A DNA stretch of 44,442 bases, taken from contig DASWJP010000134.1 of the NCBI GenBank assembly GCA_036397065.1, positions 1 through 44,442 of the forward strand, written 5' to 3'. Below are positions 28,196 through 38,031 of the stretch, in pieces. Each line of letters opens with the position of its first letter. Within the stretch, counting starts at the first letter, position 1. Both the position numbers and the translations under genes were made by a program. Source of the stretch: JAJFGI01 sp036397065. GTDB taxonomy: Bacteria > Pseudomonadota > Alphaproteobacteria > Kiloniellales > J153. A model generated the notes under the pieces. That model was not told where the DNA came from. It saw only the letters and a list, made by a program, of their open reading frames with translations, and did not search any database.

Positions 28196-28932
28196 CCCTG
28201 CCGCTCGGCAATGGCGATGATCTCCGGACAGCCGGGGCGAATCGGTGTGCGATCCCAATCGCCGTACCAGGTCACGGGATCGAACCCGGCGTCCGCGAGA
28301 TGGGCGGCAAGCTCGTCCTGGCCCATGAAGCGTAACGTGCTGGGGGCGGCAACGGCGGTGCCGTCGGGAAAGCGATAGTGAGTCGCGAAGGTCACCAGGC
28401 TGTCGGTCGCCGAGAGCACTTCGTAGTGGGCGGCGATGGTGCCGATGCCGGGCACCTCAACCTGTTCCGCCGAAACCTCGGGCATCCACTCCAACCACTC
28501 CCGCGCGGCGGGGTTGCGTGTTTCGAACGCCAACCGTCCGCCGGAAGCCAGATGCGCATAGATGGCGCGCAAGGCGGCACCCACATCCTCGTCGGTCAGA
28601 AACACCTGAAACACGTGGCCGGTCATGATGGCCAGGTCGAACCGCACCTCTAGATTTAAGCGCGCCGCGTCGGTCTCGACCCAAGCGACTTGGCCTGCGT
28701 TGGGCCGTTTGCGCGCGATATCCAGCATGGCGCGGGCCGGGTCGGCGCCGGTGACAGAGTGGCCGCGAGCCGTCAATTCACACGCCAGCCAACCGGTACC
28801 GCAGCCCATGTCGAGAACGCTCAGCGGCGCGGGGCCGGCGAGATCCAGGTAAAACTCCGAATCCCGGCCCGGCGGATTGACCGCATCGTAGACTGCCGTC
28901 AGGCGCGGAACTGTGAAGATATCATCGGGCAC
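28192..28932 (-). CDS. class I SAM-dependent methyltransferase
   Basis: 246 residues, GTG start (MPDDIFTVPRLTAVYDAVN). Motif I is VLDMGCGTGWLACEL, followed by GADPARAMLDIAR and FDLAIMTGHVFQVFL. The C-terminal half (MGQDELAAHLADAGFDPVTWYGDWD) matches small-molecule methyltransferases of the Methyltransf_25 type. The substrate is unknown. Confidence 0.85.
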   Translation of the reverse strand: MPDDIFTVPRLTAVYDAVNPPGRDSEFYLDLAGPAPLSVLDMGCGTGWLACELTARGHSVTGADPARAMLDIARKRPNAGQVAWVETDAARLNLEVRFDLAIMTGHVFQVFLTDEDVGAALRAIYAHLASGGRLAFETRNPAAREWLEWMPEVSAEQVEVPGIGTIAAHYEVLSATDSLVTFATHYRFPDGTAVAAPSTLRFMGQDELAAHLADAGFDPVTWYGDWDRTPIRPGCPEIIAIAERQG

Positions 28933-28999
28933 GGAGGGGAGGAGTAAGCGATACCGTCCCCGGCCTCAAGTCCTTGTTCGGCCGGTGAGGGAAACGCGC

Positions 29000-30991
<1,992 letters not shown>

Positions 30992-31099
30992 CGTGCGCGA
31001 GTACTCCCCTCTGGCGTGTGATCCGCCGAAAAATTGCCCTATGATGTAGGCTATGCACCGACTATTCACAACATATAGTTAAGAATTTGGAAACGCACC

Positions 31100-31519
31100 A
31101 TGCCCGGTAAAAACGGCTTATCCCAAAAGAACGGCGAGCCGCGCGGCGAGCTGGCCATTCGCACCTTGGCCATGCCGGCGGATGCGAACCCAAGCGGTGA
31201 TATCTTCGGCGGCTGGGTGCTGTCGCAAATGGACATCGCCGGCGGTATCACGGCGGCCCGCCGGGCCCACGGCCGGGTGGTGACCGTGGCGGTGACCGCC
31301 ATGACCTTCCACCTGCCGGTCTATGTGGGAGATGTGCTGTGCGTCTATGCGCTGATCGGACAAACCGGCCGCACGTCCATCACCGTCCACTTGGAAGCCT
31401 GGGCCCTGCGCGGGCGCGGCCCGGATCGGGTGCGGGTGACCGAAGGTGAATTCGTCTATGTTGCCGTGGGCGACGACCGGCGGCCGCGGCCCGTGCCCAA
31501 GGCGACGCAGGAGGTTTAA
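31100..31519 (+). CDS. acyl-CoA thioesterase, YciA-like hotdog fold
   Basis: 139 residues. The hotdog helix and catalytic Asp are in NPSGDIFGGWVLSQMDIAGG; VAVTAMTFHLPVYVGDVLCV follows. These enzymes hydrolyse short- to medium-chain acyl-CoA. It is divergent from parE and is the first of three closely packed plus-strand genes. Confidence 0.92.
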   Translation: MPGKNGLSQKNGEPRGELAIRTLAMPADANPSGDIFGGWVLSQMDIAGGITAARRAHGRVVTVAVTAMTFHLPVYVGDVLCVYALIGQTGRTSITVHLEAWALRGRGPDRVRVTEGEFVYVAVGDDRRPRPVPKATQEV

Positions 31520-31521
31520 GG

Positions 31522-31941
31522 ATGGGGTATGTGCGAACCATGGCCCTGGCTTTGGTTGGGGCTTTGGTTGGGGCTTTGGCTGGTGTAGCCGCTGCTGGGG
31601 CCGGGGAGGCGGATGTGGTCGGCGTCGAGGCCAAGGCGGAGTCGGGGGGCGTGTGGCGCTTCGACGTGACCGTGGCACATGGCGATACCGGCTGGGATCA
31701 CTATGCCGACAAGTGGGACGTGGTCGGGCCGGACGGCAAGGTGCTCGGCACCCGGGTCCTGCTGCATCCGCACGAGGCGGAGCAGCCGTTCACCCGCTCC
31801 CTCGGCGGGATCGTCATACCGCCGGACGTTACCGAAGTAACCGTGCGGGCGCACGACAGCGTGCATGAATACGGCGGCCGGGAAATGACCGTCCCGCTGC
31901 CCCGCTGCCGCGCTAGCGCCCAATCCCGGCCGATCCGATGA
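31522..31941 (+). CDS. small exported protein of unknown function
   Basis: 139 residues starting 2 bases after the thioesterase stop, with an AGGAGG ribosome site inside the previous gene. A Gly/Ala/Val-rich signal peptide (about 1-27) precedes a beta-rich domain with GVWRFDVTVAHGDTGWDHYADKWDV, GTRVLLHPHEAEQPF and VTEVTVRAHDSVHEYGG. Conserved-looking His and Asp residues suggest metal or sugar binding, but I do not recognise the family. Confidence 0.8.
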   Translation: MGYVRTMALALVGALVGALAGVAAAGAGEADVVGVEAKAESGGVWRFDVTVAHGDTGWDHYADKWDVVGPDGKVLGTRVLLHPHEAEQPFTRSLGGIVIPPDVTEVTVRAHDSVHEYGGREMTVPLPRCRASAQSRPIR

Positions 31942-32711
31942 CCGCGCCCGATGCCGCGTGGAGACCGCCCTTCACCTTGGAGGAGCGGCTGAAATACGCC
32001 CTGGTCCCCGGGCCGCTGTACATCCGCTATCGCGCGGCCAAGGAGTGGTGGCGCGGCGAGCGCGAGGTACGCCTGCTGCCGCATCTGGCCGATCCGGCAC
32101 GGGTCAGCGTCGATGTCGGCGCCAACAAGGGGGTCTATGCCTATTTCCTGGCCCGCTGGTCGCGCCATGTGCATGCCTTCGAGCCTAATCCCAAGCTCTT
32201 TACTGTGTTGCGCCGCACGATGGGGCGCGCGCGGTCGGTCACCCTGTCGCCGCTGGCGCTAGCCGACCGGGAGGGTATGGCGGAGTTGCGGATTCCCATG
32301 GGTAATCGGGGCTATTCGAACCAGGGCGGTTCGCTGAGTGCGGTCAAGGTGCCGGATCATTTTCGCCCGGTTCCGGTGCGCACCGCACGCCTGGACGATC
32401 TCGATATCCAGGACATCGGGTTTATGAAGATCGACGTGGAAGGTTTTGAATCTCAAGTATTACTCGGGGCGCGGGAAACCATTGCTCGGGACCGGCCGGT
32501 GCTGTTGATCGAGATGGAGGAACACCATCGTGGTGAGCCGATCGAAGCCGCCATCGCCGAGGTCGAGGCGCTGGGCTATCGCAGCCTGGCCCTGCATCGT
32601 GGCCGTCTGATGGACCTGGATCGTTTCGATGGTCAGCGATTCCACCGGGCGCCGGCATCGCGGGCCGATTACATCTTCAACTTCGTCTTTTTGCCCAGGG
32701 GCGGGGTCTAG
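31938..32711 (+). CDS. FkbM-family methyltransferase
   Basis: 257 residues; the start overlaps the previous stop as ATGA. The SAM site is VSVDVGANKGVYAYFLAR, followed by HAFEPNPKLFTVL and the FkbM motif IGFMKIDVEGFESQVLLGA. Members O-methylate sugars or other small molecules. Coupling to the exported protein and thioesterase does not reveal a pathway. Confidence 0.9.
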   Translation: MTAPDAAWRPPFTLEERLKYALVPGPLYIRYRAAKEWWRGEREVRLLPHLADPARVSVDVGANKGVYAYFLARWSRHVHAFEPNPKLFTVLRRTMGRARSVTLSPLALADREGMAELRIPMGNRGYSNQGGSLSAVKVPDHFRPVPVRTARLDDLDIQDIGFMKIDVEGFESQVLLGARETIARDRPVLLIEMEEHHRGEPIEAAIAEVEALGYRSLALHRGRLMDLDRFDGQRFHRAPASRADYIFNFVFLPRGGV

Positions 32712-32735
32712 GCAAGGCCACGGCCAAGCTCCAGG

Positions 32736-32996
32736 CTAAATAACCTCTTCCTCCAGCATCTTGCGCCATTCGCCGAGCCAGCTCAGCTCGTCGAGAAAGA
32801 CCATCAGGCGAACGCAGAGCGCCACCGAGTGCGGGATGGGCGAGGCCCCGGCGGCCCAGCGGCGCACCGTCCGGTCGTTGACATCGATCTCATGGGATAG
32901 GGCCGTTTGCCACCGACGGGCACCGTACAGCCGCGAGCAATGCCGGCGCAATTCGGCCGCATCCATGGGCCGGGCACGGGGAGTCTCGATTGCCAT
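32736..32996 (-). CDS. small helix-turn-helix protein
   Basis: 86 residues. The segment WQTALSHEIDVNDRTVRRWA resembles a helix-turn-helix of the Cro/phage-regulator type. The rest is helical (SVALCVRLMVFLDELSWL). It is the nearest regulator to three copies of a 17-bp dyad upstream, so it may bind them, though that is inference. The small size suggests a dimer. Confidence 0.65.
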   Translation of the reverse strand: MAIETPRARPMDAAELRRHCSRLYGARRWQTALSHEIDVNDRTVRRWAAGASPIPHSVALCVRLMVFLDELSWLGEWRKMLEEEVI

Positions 32997-33097
32997 CGTA
33001 TTCGTTCAACCGCCTGTTGTGGTTTCGAGGAACCGCTTTCCGTGACGGCGCCGTGATTGTGCGATGCACTATCCAATCCCGACCGCGCGACAGATCA

Positions 33098-33114
33098 TAG
33101 GGCGGAACGTCCTA
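33098..33114. promoter_or_regulatory. dyad operator copy 1 (TAGGnC-N5-GnCCTA)
   Basis: TAGGGC-GGAAC-GTCCTA. Same arms and spacer as two further copies within 100 bases, about 100 bases upstream of the HTH gene start. Confidence 0.6.
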
Positions 33115-33126
33115 AAGGAAGGTTAG

Positions 33127-33143
33127 TAGGTCAGACAGCCCTA
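33127..33143. promoter_or_regulatory. dyad operator copy 2 (TAGGnC-N5-GnCCTA)
   Basis: TAGGTC-AGACA-GCCCTA. It begins 29 bases after copy 1 began and shares the 5-base spacer. Confidence 0.6.
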
Positions 33144-33178
33144 AACATGATTGTATATGCCTGATTGGCGGGAGTTTC

Positions 33179-33195
33179 TAGGGCAAACCGTCCTA
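33179..33195. promoter_or_regulatory. dyad operator copy 3 (TAGGnC-N5-GnCCTA)
   Basis: TAGGGC-AAACC-GTCCTA. It begins 52 bases after copy 2 began, about five helical turns, and borders the AT-rich block. Confidence 0.6.
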
Positions 33196-33239
33196 ATATT
33201 TCGAAAAAAATATAAGTACACGCGGCGATGTTCACGAAA

Positions 33240-33252
33240 TGCAACGGTTGCA
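33240..33252. promoter_or_regulatory. 13-bp perfect palindrome TGCAAC-G-GTTGCA
   Basis: The perfect dyad lies 14 bases upstream of the predicted -35 box of the small acidic protein gene, a usual place for an activator site. The binder is unknown. Confidence 0.4.
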
Positions 33253-33266
33253 ACATAATAATTTAC

Positions 33267-33295
33267 TTGAGATTTTTAAGAGTTTGCACTAGTAT
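33267..33295 (+). promoter_or_regulatory. sigma-70-type promoter of the small acidic protein gene
   Basis: TTGAGA (33267-33272), 17-base spacer, TAGTAT (33290-33295). It leaves a leader of about 135 bases before the ATG at 33438. Confidence 0.5.
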
Positions 33296-33437
33296 CATAA
33301 AATATCAACGGGTCAGGTGCGGTCGCGGATTGGAGTGCGGCCGGCGCGCCAGCCGCCGGGACTGAACTCTCGATACGCCGCCGCAGGTTGCAGCGAGGGG
33401 AACAAGGGTCGAACGGTCGTAAAGCGAGGTCTTGGTC

Positions 33438-33656
33438 ATGAGCAGCTACTGGGATGAGCAGAACGCCGAACCTTCTCTGGATGAAATTCTCGAAGACCCC
33501 ATCGTCCGTCTGCTGATGCAAGGCGATCATACGGGCGAAAGCGAAGTGCGTCAGTTGATCGATCGAGTCCGCACCGCCCTGGCATCGTCCGACGACGACG
33601 AGCCGGCGCCAACGACACGCAAGGCCCAGTCGAAAAAGACCACGCGCGCCGCCTGA
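33438..33656 (+). CDS. small acidic protein with basic tail, unknown function
   Basis: 72 residues from the ATG at 33438 (MSSYWDEQNAEPSLDEILED), with GAGG 8 bases upstream. The N-terminal half, with PSLDEILEDPIVRLLMQ and a helix EVRQLIDRVRTAL, looks like a conserved short helical domain. The C-terminus is Lys/Arg-rich (KAQSKKTTRAA). No known family is assigned. It has its own promoter and a hairpin after the stop. Confidence 0.7.
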   Translation: MSSYWDEQNAEPSLDEILEDPIVRLLMQGDHTGESEVRQLIDRVRTALASSDDDEPAPTTRKAQSKKTTRAA

Positions 33657-33668
33657 GGGCGCGCTGCC

Positions 33669-33690
33669 GATCACCCTTGACAGGGTGATC
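33669..33690 (+). terminator. hairpin after the small acidic protein gene
   Basis: GATCACCCT and AGGGTGATC form a perfect 9-bp stem with loop TGAC, 13 bases past the stop. No T-run follows, so termination efficiency is uncertain; it may also serve the convergent lipoprotein gene. Confidence 0.45.
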
Positions 33691-33793
33691 CTCAGCGCTT
33701 CCGTATCAGAATGGCGAGTCCGTCCAAAAGGCGGCGCCCGAGGTCGCCTTCCTGCGGCATGCCGAACGGCCGCATAGGTATAGCGAATGTCTC

Positions 33794-34219
33794 TTAGTTG
33801 CCGGAACCTTCCCGAACATCGCCTTTGAACGCGGGGGAGAGGTTTTGTGCGTCTGCCACATCGTAGCCGTTGCGGCTGTGGTTGTACGTCAAAGAGAGGC
33901 GGGTGTTCGGCGTATGCGTGACGGTCTGTGTCGTCACCTGGCCGTCGGTCCATGTTGACTTGATCGTCAAGGTCCCATCCAGCGTCGAGAGATCCGGGTT
34001 GGCGGTGAGATCGCCATCCCGATTGGGACGACCCGACATAACGGTTTGCCCGGCTCCGTTGGTGATTTCAACCTGCGAAATGCGGGCGGGTGGCGTGCCC
34101 AAATCGAGGAACAGCTCGGGCGGATCGATGTACGCTTCGCCGCTCTCACAGCCGACCATCGCCAACAGCGCGATCATCCCTATGAGAAGCTTTGGATGTT
34201 TCTTCCTGGGCTGAGTCAT
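33794..34219 (-). CDS. lipoprotein of unknown function
   Basis: 141 residues from the ATG at 34219 (MTQPRKKHPKLLIGMIALL), with a GGGAAGA ribosome site. The lipobox is LLAMVGC near residue 24. A beta-rich domain follows (SQVEITNGAGQTVMSG, GTLTIKSTWTDGQVTTQTV). It follows two tiny lipoprotein genes on the same strand. The family is not recognised. Confidence 0.75.
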   Translation of the reverse strand: MTQPRKKHPKLLIGMIALLAMVGCESGEAYIDPPELFLDLGTPPARISQVEITNGAGQTVMSGRPNRDGDLTANPDLSTLDGTLTIKSTWTDGQVTTQTVTHTPNTRLSLTYNHSRNGYDVADAQNLSPAFKGDVREGSGN

Positions 34220-34298
34220 GAGTCTTCCCGGTTCAGGGTGGGTCATTTGGGGCGTGTCCCACCCCTCCGCGACGTGCAGAGGGGTGGATGACATGGCG

Positions 34299-34442
34299 CT
34301 AGTCGCTCCCGCCGTCGCGGTCCTGCAGCTCGGTGTGCGGAACCTGCGCACACCCGGGCAACAGGCTCGCGCTGAGCGCAACCAGCAGAATCGCGGCGAG
34401 CGAGAGGGCCCGGGACAACGAAGAATCAGTTATAGAGTCCAC
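34299..34442 (-). CDS. tiny entericidin-like lipoprotein, copy 2
   Basis: 47 residues starting at GTG, 6 bases after the stop of copy 1. It contains SRALSLAAILLVALSASLLP, then lipobox LLPGC, then AQVPHTELQDRDGGSD. It shares RALSL, the lipobox, VPH and the DRDGG(S)D end with copy 1, so the two are tandem duplicates. Size and lipobox recall entericidins, but no toxin-antidote role is shown. The GTG start is weakly supported. Confidence 0.6.
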   Translation of the reverse strand: MDSITDSSLSRALSLAAILLVALSASLLPGCAQVPHTELQDRDGGSD

Positions 34443-34448
34443 ACTCTA

Positions 34449-34586
34449 TTAATCACCGCCGTCCCGATCTTGCTCGTTAACAAATTCGTGCGGGACATTC
34501 CCGCAGCCGGCCAGCGCGTTCGCACCCACTGCCACAAACAGAATCGCAACCAACGAGAGCGCCCGGCGCTTGAAAATACTTGCCAT
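34449..34586 (-). CDS. tiny entericidin-like lipoprotein, copy 1
   Basis: 45 residues with an AAAGGGAAA ribosome site before the ATG at 34586. MASIFKRRALSLVAILFVAV is the export signal, the lipobox ends LAGC at residue 28, and the mature part is only CGNVPHEFVNEQDRDGGD. Such short lipidated peptides sit in the envelope. It heads a run of three lipoprotein genes. Confidence 0.65.
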   Translation of the reverse strand: MASIFKRRALSLVAILFVAVGANALAGCGNVPHEFVNEQDRDGGD

Positions 34587-34742
34587 GTCATTTCCCTTTC
34601 AGGTACTGCGCGCAGTGTTGGAATACCCTAAGGGCGTTAACAATTTGCGAACAGGGACGTTCCCTCGAACACAGTCAAGGGTCAACTGGGTCGTTCCCAA
34701 GATTCCAGCGGACCAAGTCTTCGTCGGCTAAAATGTGCTCCC

Positions 34743-36152
34743 TCAAGAACTATAGTACATCTGAAACTCGATCGGGTGCGGGGCCATTTCGAAGCGGATG
34801 ATCTCCTCCCACTTCAGGTCCAGATAGGCCGCGATCTGGTCTTTGGTGAAGACATCGCCGCCGAGCAGGAATTCCTGGTCCGCCGCCAGGGACTCCGCCG
34901 CTTGGCGCAGCGAACCGCACACCGTCGGGACATCCCGCAACTCCTCCGGCGGCAGGTCGTAGAGGTTCTTGTCCATGGGATCGCCCGGGTGGATCTTGTT
35001 CTTGATGCCGTCGATGCCGGCCATCAGCATGGCGGCGAAGGCCAGATACGGATTGGCCGTCGGATCCGGGAAGCGGACTTCGACGCGCTTGGCCTTCGGA
35101 CCGGCGCCGTAGGGAATCCGGCATGACGCCGAGCGGTTGCGGCCGGAGTAGGCGAGCAACACCGGCGCCTCATAACCCGGGACAAGCCGCTTGTAGCTGT
35201 TGGTCGACGGGTTGGTGAAGGCGTTCAGCGCCCGGGCATGCTTGATGATGCCGCCGATGTAGTAGAGCGCCGTCTCCGACAGGCCGGCATAGCCGTCGCC
35301 GGCGAAGATCGGCTTGCCGCCTTTCCAGATGGACTGATGCGAATGCATGCCCGAGCCGTTGTCGCCAAAAACCGGCTTGGGCATGAACGTGGCGGTCTTG
35401 CCATAGGTGTGCGCCACGTTTTGGACGACATACTTGTAGATCTGCATGTTGTCGGCGGTGCGGGTCAAGGTATCGAACTTGATGCCCAGCTCGTGCTGCG
35501 AGGGGGCGACCTCGTGGTGGTGCTTCTCCACCGTCAGGCCCATCTCCGCCATGACGGTCACCATCTCGGCGCGCAGATCGGTGCATGAATCGACCGGCGG
35601 CACCGGGAAATAGCCGCCCTTCAGGCCGGGCCGGTGGCCGACGTTGCCTTCCTCGAAGTGCTCGCCGGACATGTACGGTCCTTCCTCCGACGAGAAGCGG
35701 TAGAAACAGTCGTTCATCTCGACCTTGAAGCGGACATCGTCGAAGACAAAGAACTCAGCCTCGGGTCCAACGACCGCCGTATCGCCGATCCCCGTGGACT
35801 TGAGGTACGCCTCGGCCTTGCGCGCGGTCGAGCGGGGGTCGCGCTCATAGGGCTGGCCGGTCGATGGCTCGGCGATGTCGCAGAACAGGATCATCTGCGG
35901 CTGGGCGGCGAAGGGGTCCATGACGGCGGTGGACAAATCCGGCACCAGGGTCATGTCTGACTCGTTTATGGCCTTCCAGCCGGCAATCGACGAGCCGTCG
36001 AACATGATGCCCTCGGTCAGCTCATCTTCACCGACGGCGCTGACATGCATGGCCAAGTGCTGCCATTTGCCGCGCGGATCGGTGAACCGGTAGTCGATGT
36101 ATTTGACATCGTGTTCCTTGATCATTTCGAAGATCTTTTTCGGATCGGACAT
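34743..36152 (-). CDS. glnA: glutamine synthetase type I
   Basis: 469 residues, normal for GSI. Active-site motifs include MFDGSSIAGW, the ATP-binding KPVFGDNGSGMHSHQS and NRSASCRIP. The adenylylation tyrosine is Y398 in DKNLYDLPPE, so the enzyme should be controlled by GlnE. It makes glutamine from glutamate and ammonia. The start lies 54 bases after glnB, and both are probably co-transcribed. Confidence 0.97.
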   Translation of the reverse strand: MSDPKKIFEMIKEHDVKYIDYRFTDPRGKWQHLAMHVSAVGEDELTEGIMFDGSSIAGWKAINESDMTLVPDLSTAVMDPFAAQPQMILFCDIAEPSTGQPYERDPRSTARKAEAYLKSTGIGDTAVVGPEAEFFVFDDVRFKVEMNDCFYRFSSEEGPYMSGEHFEEGNVGHRPGLKGGYFPVPPVDSCTDLRAEMVTVMAEMGLTVEKHHHEVAPSQHELGIKFDTLTRTADNMQIYKYVVQNVAHTYGKTATFMPKPVFGDNGSGMHSHQSIWKGGKPIFAGDGYAGLSETALYYIGGIIKHARALNAFTNPSTNSYKRLVPGYEAPVLLAYSGRNRSASCRIPYGAGPKAKRVEVRFPDPTANPYLAFAAMLMAGIDGIKNKIHPGDPMDKNLYDLPPEELRDVPTVCGSLRQAAESLAADQEFLLGGDVFTKDQIAAYLDLKWEEIIRFEMAPHPIEFQMYYSS

Positions 36153-36206
36153 GGTCGTGCTTCCCGTTCTTGGTTTTATGTGGTTGCGGCGGTGAATAAG
36201 CGTTGG

Positions 36207-36545
36207 CTAGACCGCTTCGGCGCCGCGTTCGCCGGTGCGAATGCGGATGGCCTCGTCGATGGAGCTGACGAAGATCTTGCCGTCGCCGATACGGCCTGTT
36301 TGGGCGGCGTTCTGTATGGCCTCTATGGCTCGCTCCACCAAGCTGTCCTCGAGCACCACCTCTACCTTCACCTTGGGCAGGAAGTCGACCACGTATTCAG
36401 CGCCGCGGTAAAGCTCCGTATGGCCCTTCTGACGGCCAAAGCCCTTGGCCTCGGTCACCGTGATGCCCTTGATTCCGACGTCGTGAAGGGCTTCCTTCAC
36501 CTCGTCCAGCTTGAACGGCTTGATGATCGCTTCGATCTTTTTCAT
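36207..36545 (-). CDS. glnB: nitrogen regulatory protein P-II
   Basis: 112 residues from the ATG at 36545 (MKKIEAIIKPFKLDEVKEAL). Y51 in the T-loop (YRGAEYVVDF) is the uridylylation site, and the B-loop TGRIGDGKIFV is intact. P-II signals nitrogen and energy state to GlnE, NtrB and transporters. A sigma-54-like promoter lies upstream. Confidence 0.97.
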   Translation of the reverse strand: MKKIEAIIKPFKLDEVKEALHDVGIKGITVTEAKGFGRQKGHTELYRGAEYVVDFLPKVKVEVVLEDSLVERAIEAIQNAAQTGRIGDGKIFVSSIDEAIRIRTGERGAEAV

Positions 36546-36617
36546 GGCATGGTCCCCTTGCTCGCGCGGCTGACAGGATTCCGGATGCGGCGCCGAAGGG
36601 CACCACAGGCTCCCATC

Positions 36618-36633
36618 TGCACAAGCCATACCA
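36618..36633 (-). promoter_or_regulatory. candidate sigma-54 promoter of glnBA
   Basis: On the minus strand TGGTATGGCTTGTGCA keeps the GG and GC pairs exactly 10 bases apart, as required for RpoN (-24/-12). It lies about 75 bases upstream of the glnB ATG. No clear NtrC site was found upstream. Confidence 0.5.
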
Positions 36634-36771
36634 AGTGGGAAAAACGGCGCCACCGACTGTACAAGCTATTCAAACAGCCATATTTCTCCGGTTCATGGCA
36701 AAGCGCGACCACGAAACATGCCTGATAAATGGGCAATTGCATAAATTGGAGGCGGCTGAGCGCGGGCACCC

Positions 36772-37953
36772 TCAGGCTGCCTGCCGCTTTGCCAGCCAGT
36801 CGCGGATGCGCCCCATGGCGGTGCGAATGTTCTCGGTGGAGTTGGCATAGGACAGGCGCAGGTAGCCCTCGCCCTGGCGGCCGAAGCTGGTGCCGGCAAT
36901 GGTGGCGACACCGGCCTCCTCCAGCAGCTTGACCTCCAGTTCCTTGGCCGGCAGGCCGGCGCCGCTGATATTCGGGAAGGCATAGAAGGCGCCCCCGGGT
37001 TCGATGCAGGACAGGCCGGGAATGGTATTCAGCTCGTCCACCACCACCCGGCGGCGGGCGGCGAAGGCGGCGACCATGTCGGCCACCGGCTGTTGCGGCC
37101 CGGTCAGGGCGGCGATGCCGGCGTACTGCGCCGCCGCGTTGACGCACGAGTGGCAGTTGATGGCCAGGCGCTTGGCCGCATCGATCAGCGCCTTTGGCCA
37201 GATCGCATAGCCCAACCGCCAGCCGGTCATAGCGTAGGTCTTGCTCCAGCCATCCAGCAGGATCAGGCGCTCGCGGATTTCCGGATAGTGCAACAGGCTG
37301 ACATGATCGCGGCCGTCATAGAGCATCTGCCCATAGATCTCGTCGGACAGAATGGCGACTTCCGGGTGACGCCGCAGGCCGGCCACCAGCTTGTCCACCT
37401 CGGCCCGGTCGCTGACCCCTCCTGTGGGGTTGGCCGGGCTGTTCAGGATGATCAGGCGCGTGGCCGGGGTGAGGCGCGAGAGCACATCCTCGGCGGAAAA
37501 GCCGAACCCGTTGCGTTCGTAGAGGGGAACCGGCACGCCCTTGGCGCCGCTGAAGGCGATGACCGAGCCATAGATGGGAAAGCCCGGGTCTGGGTAAAGG
37601 ATCTCCACCCCCGGCTGGCCGAACATCAGCACGGCGAAGAACATGGTGACCTTGCCGCCCGGCACGATCAGCACGCAGGCCGGGTCGACCTCGGCGCCCA
37701 GGCGCCGATGCACATCCGCCGCCACCGTCGCGCGTAGCTCAGGTATGCCGTTGGCCGGAGTATAGCCGTGGTGGCCATCGCGCAGGGCCTTCACCGCCGC
37801 CTCGACGATATGCGCCGGCGTCGGGAAGTCCGGCTGGCCGATGCCCAGATTGATGATCGAGCGCCCCTGCGCCTCCAAATGCTTGGCCCGCGCCAGCACC
37901 TCGAAGGCGCTTTCCGTGCCGATCCGGCCGATGGCGTCGTTGGGCTGCAGCAT
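36772..37953 (-). CDS. class I/II pyridoxal-phosphate aminotransferase
   Basis: About 393 residues from ATG 37953; a GTG at 37959 adds two residues. The PLP lysine is in WSKTYAMTGWRLGY, the NSPANPTGG loop and the PLP Tyr/Asp region (LSDEIYGQMLYDG) are intact. It resembles aspartate or aromatic aminotransferases of the AspC/AatA type. The amino donor cannot be set from sequence alone. It lies about 226 bases upstream of glnB on the same strand. Confidence 0.9.
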   Translation of the reverse strand: MLQPNDAIGRIGTESAFEVLARAKHLEAQGRSIINLGIGQPDFPTPAHIVEAAVKALRDGHHGYTPANGIPELRATVAADVHRRLGAEVDPACVLIVPGGKVTMFFAVLMFGQPGVEILYPDPGFPIYGSVIAFSGAKGVPVPLYERNGFGFSAEDVLSRLTPATRLIILNSPANPTGGVSDRAEVDKLVAGLRRHPEVAILSDEIYGQMLYDGRDHVSLLHYPEIRERLILLDGWSKTYAMTGWRLGYAIWPKALIDAAKRLAINCHSCVNAAAQYAGIAALTGPQQPVADMVAAFAARRRVVVDELNTIPGLSCIEPGGAFYAFPNISGAGLPAKELEVKLLEEAGVATIAGTSFGRQGEGYLRLSYANSTENIRTAMGRIRDWLAKRQAA

Positions 37954-38031
37954 GGCCACAAGCCTACGCGGTGCGCAGGCTGTGCGGCAAGGTGGCGGGA
38001 TGGCCCCGAGACTAGAAATACCGCCTACGGT

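Larger units (their letters stand above)
32997..33437. other. regulatory intergenic region with triplicate dyad and AT-rich block
   Basis: This 441-base gap between divergent genes holds three 17-bp dyads (33098-33195), an AT-rich block at about 33196-33305, a 13-bp palindrome and a promoter reading rightwards. No coding sequence is seen. Confidence 0.7.
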
